7,414 nucleotides of DNA from Vibrio tasmaniensis 1F-187 (GTDB lineage: Bacteria; Pseudomonadota; Gammaproteobacteria; Enterobacterales; Vibrionaceae). A program made the position numbers and the translations under genes. A model generated the notes under the pieces. The model searched no databases. It had not been told where the DNA came from and saw only the letters and a program-made list of their open reading frames with translations. Of the stretch, positions 6,053 through 7,414 are shown in pieces (the stretch's first letter is position 1; each line of letters starts with the position of its first letter). The stretch spans positions 1 through 7,414 of the forward strand of contig NZ_AJZM02000249.1 in assembly GCF_000272405.2 (NCBI RefSeq). Reading direction: 5' to 3'.

Positions 6053-7357
6053 ATGTCTACAGCTTACTGTTCTGCCCTAGTGGTAGGCGCACCTTCTTCT
6101 GGAAGCGGAAAAACAACCGTGGTCGCCGCTCTAGCAAGAGCTTTGGTTCAACAAGGAAAGAAAGTTCGAGTATTCAAAACTGGGCCTGATTTTATTGATC
6201 CACAATTTCTATCTATTGCATCAGATACACCCACTTACCAATTGGATTTGTGGATGTGTGGTGAAGCGGAATGCCAACACTTAATTTACCAAGCAGCCCT
6301 AGAAGCGGATGTGATTCTAATTGAAGGCGTAATGGGTATGTTTGATGGCAAATGCTCAAGTGCTGATATTGCGGCCAAATTTAACCTTCCGATGTTGGCC
6401 GTGGTAGATGCTGGCGCAATGGCACAAACCTTTGGAGCCATTGTAAATGGCTTATCGACATTCCGTGATGACGTGGATGTATTTGGTGTAGTTGCAAACC
6501 GCGTAGGTTCTGAACGTCACGCTGAAATGCTAAAAGAAAGCCTAAAACCTGAAACCGAGTTTTGTGGTTGGTTACCAAAAGACATGGATTTGTCGCTGCC
6601 AGAACGCCACTTAGGTTTAGTACAAGCACAAGAGTTAGATGACATAGAGGAGCGACTTAATCACGCAGCCAAGCTACTACTAGAACATGGTGATATCCCA
6701 TTACCAACAGCACAAGCATTTGAAAAACCAAAGCAAGCACTACCAGCCAGACATGAATCATTGACTGGTCATACAATTGCAGTAGCTCGTGATAATAGCT
6801 TTGCTTTCTTGTATCAAGCCAACCTTGATTTGTTGATCGAATTGGGGGCAAAACTGTCATTTTTCTCACCGCTTGCACATGATGATTTACCAGTGTGTGA
6901 CGCTTTGTATTTACCAGGAGGTTATCCTGAATTACATATGGATAAGCTAGCGCTCAATCATGCGTTAAAACAGCAAATCATCACACACATTGAACAAGGA
7001 AAACCTTGCCTAGCCGAATGTGGTGGCATGCTATACCTCAACAAAGCATTGACTGATACAGAAAGCCAAACAGAAAACATGGTTGGAGCGTTAAATGCCA
7101 AAGCGACTATGCAGAAGAAGCTAGCCGCGCTAGGGATCCTAGAAGCTAATTTCGATGGTCAAATGCTGCGTGGTCATACTTTCCATTATTCAAAAACAGA
7201 CAGTAAAGAAACCGTGCTAACTCAGCCTGAATCTCAATATGGTAGGCCAACCGATCCTGTTTGGATAAAACAAAGCACCATCGCTTCTTATGCACATTGG
7301 TACTTCCCGTACAACCCTGATTTGGTAGCGAAAATATTCAAAGGAGCGCTTTATTAA
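6053..7357 (+). CDS. cbiA: Cobyrinate a,c-diamide synthase, CbiA/CobB family (glutamine-hydrolysing)
   Basis: This encodes 434 residues from ATG 6053. It uses ATP and glutamine to amidate the a and c carboxylates of cobyrinate; the homologue CobB acts on hydrogenobyrinate. The N-terminal dethiobiotin-synthetase-like domain holds the P-loop GAPSSGSGKT at 12-21, FKTGPDFIDP at 41-50 and the switch segment IEGVMGMFDG at 90-99, with ADIAAKFNLP at 104-113 following. The C-terminal type 1 glutaminase-like domain, from about residue 240, has RDNSFAFLYQANLDLL at 246-261, YLPGGYPELH at 286-295, the nucleophile Cys323 in AECGGMLYL and the catalytic histidine His415 in SYAHWYFPYNP. All key residues are present and the length is close to the usual 430-460. 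Whether the substrate contains cobalt is decided by context: CbiK and CbiG argue for cobyrinate. It starts 2 bases after cobD and is the last gene visible in the cluster. Confidence 0.94.
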   Translation: MSTAYCSALVVGAPSSGSGKTTVVAALARALVQQGKKVRVFKTGPDFIDPQFLSIASDTPTYQLDLWMCGEAECQHLIYQAALEADVILIEGVMGMFDGKCSSADIAAKFNLPMLAVVDAGAMAQTFGAIVNGLSTFRDDVDVFGVVANRVGSERHAEMLKESLKPETEFCGWLPKDMDLSLPERHLGLVQAQELDDIEERLNHAAKLLLEHGDIPLPTAQAFEKPKQALPARHESLTGHTIAVARDNSFAFLYQANLDLLIELGAKLSFFSPLAHDDLPVCDALYLPGGYPELHMDKLALNHALKQQIITHIEQGKPCLAECGGMLYLNKALTDTESQTENMVGALNAKATMQKKLAALGILEANFDGQMLRGHTFHYSKTDSKETVLTQPESQYGRPTDPVWIKQSTIASYAHWYFPYNPDLVAKIFKGALY

Positions 7358-7366
7358 GTATGGGTG

Positions 7367-7399
7367 AAAAAATGCGCCTTGAACGCTTTCAATAGGGCG
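7367..7399 (-). terminator. Candidate intrinsic terminator, best on the minus strand, possibly bidirectional
   Basis: CGCC-TTGAA (7375-7383) pairs with TTCAA (7388-7392) and GGCG (7396-7399), leaving a 4-base loop CGCT and a 3-base bulge TAG. Read on the minus strand, the 9-pair stem is followed two bases later by six T (A6 at 7367-7372 on +), which is a good terminator form and predicts a convergent gene beyond the right edge. On the + strand the tail after the stem (TGTTGATCTTT) is only moderately T-rich, so termination of cbiA transcription here is possible but weaker. Confidence 0.45.
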
Positions 7400-7414
7400 T
7401 GTTGATCTTTCGAG

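Noticed and set aside
7360..7395. An 11-codon reading frame (MGEKMRLERFQ) after cbiA
   Set aside because: Too short to support, its nearest Shine-Dalgarno is 13 bases away inside cbiA, and it lies in the hairpin region.
7395..7414. The right edge (GGGCGTGTTGATC...) as the end of an insertion sequence
   Set aside because: It looks vaguely like an IS terminal repeat, but no partner repeat, target duplication or transposase is visible in 20 bases.

Overview
The window is a compact, single-strand block of genes for de novo cobalamin (vitamin B12) biosynthesis. All seven genes lie on the + strand. The set indicates the oxygen-independent, early-cobalt-insertion route: it has CbiK, a sirohydrochlorin cobaltochelatase, and CbiG, a lactone-opening enzyme. 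No gene for the late CobN-type chelatase is visible. The moderate GC content (estimated by eye in the mid-40s percent), the codon usage and the protein style suggest a marine gammaproteobacterium, most likely Vibrionaceae. That assignment is inference, because no rRNA or species marker is present.

Layout: (1) 1-1223, the 3' part of cbiG, cut off by the left edge and extended at its C terminus by a thioredoxin-like [2Fe-2S] ferredoxin domain. (2) 1224-1400, the longest intergenic stretch, AT-rich, with short direct and inverted repeats and a 10-bp dyad just before the cbiK ribosome binding site. (3) 1401-3899, cbiK-cbiH-cbiF, separated by 1-2 bases and almost certainly co-translated. (4) 3976-4941, cbiB, after a 76-base gap. 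(5) 4980-7357, cobD (CobC type) followed 2 bases later by cbiA. (6) 7358-7414, a short tail with a hairpin whose A/T tract makes it a good terminator candidate for minus-strand transcription and a weaker one for this cluster.

How the genes work together: CbiK inserts cobalt into sirohydrochlorin. CbiH methylates C17 and contracts the ring. CbiF methylates C11. CbiG opens the resulting lactone and releases acetaldehyde. CbiA amidates the a and c side chains of cobyrinate. CobD makes (R)-1-amino-2-propanol O-2-phosphate, and CbiB attaches it to adenosylcobyrate to form adenosylcobinamide phosphate. CbiH, CbiF and CbiG are three consecutive steps, and CobD and CbiB are a producer-consumer pair. 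The remaining pathway genes (for example cbiL, cbiE/T, cbiD, cbiJ, cbiC, cbiP, cobU/S/T and the adenosyltransferase) are not in view.

Most of the window is conventional. The most unusual part is the ferredoxin-type domain fused to CbiG, which suggests a redox or electron-transfer role that textbook CbiG lacks.
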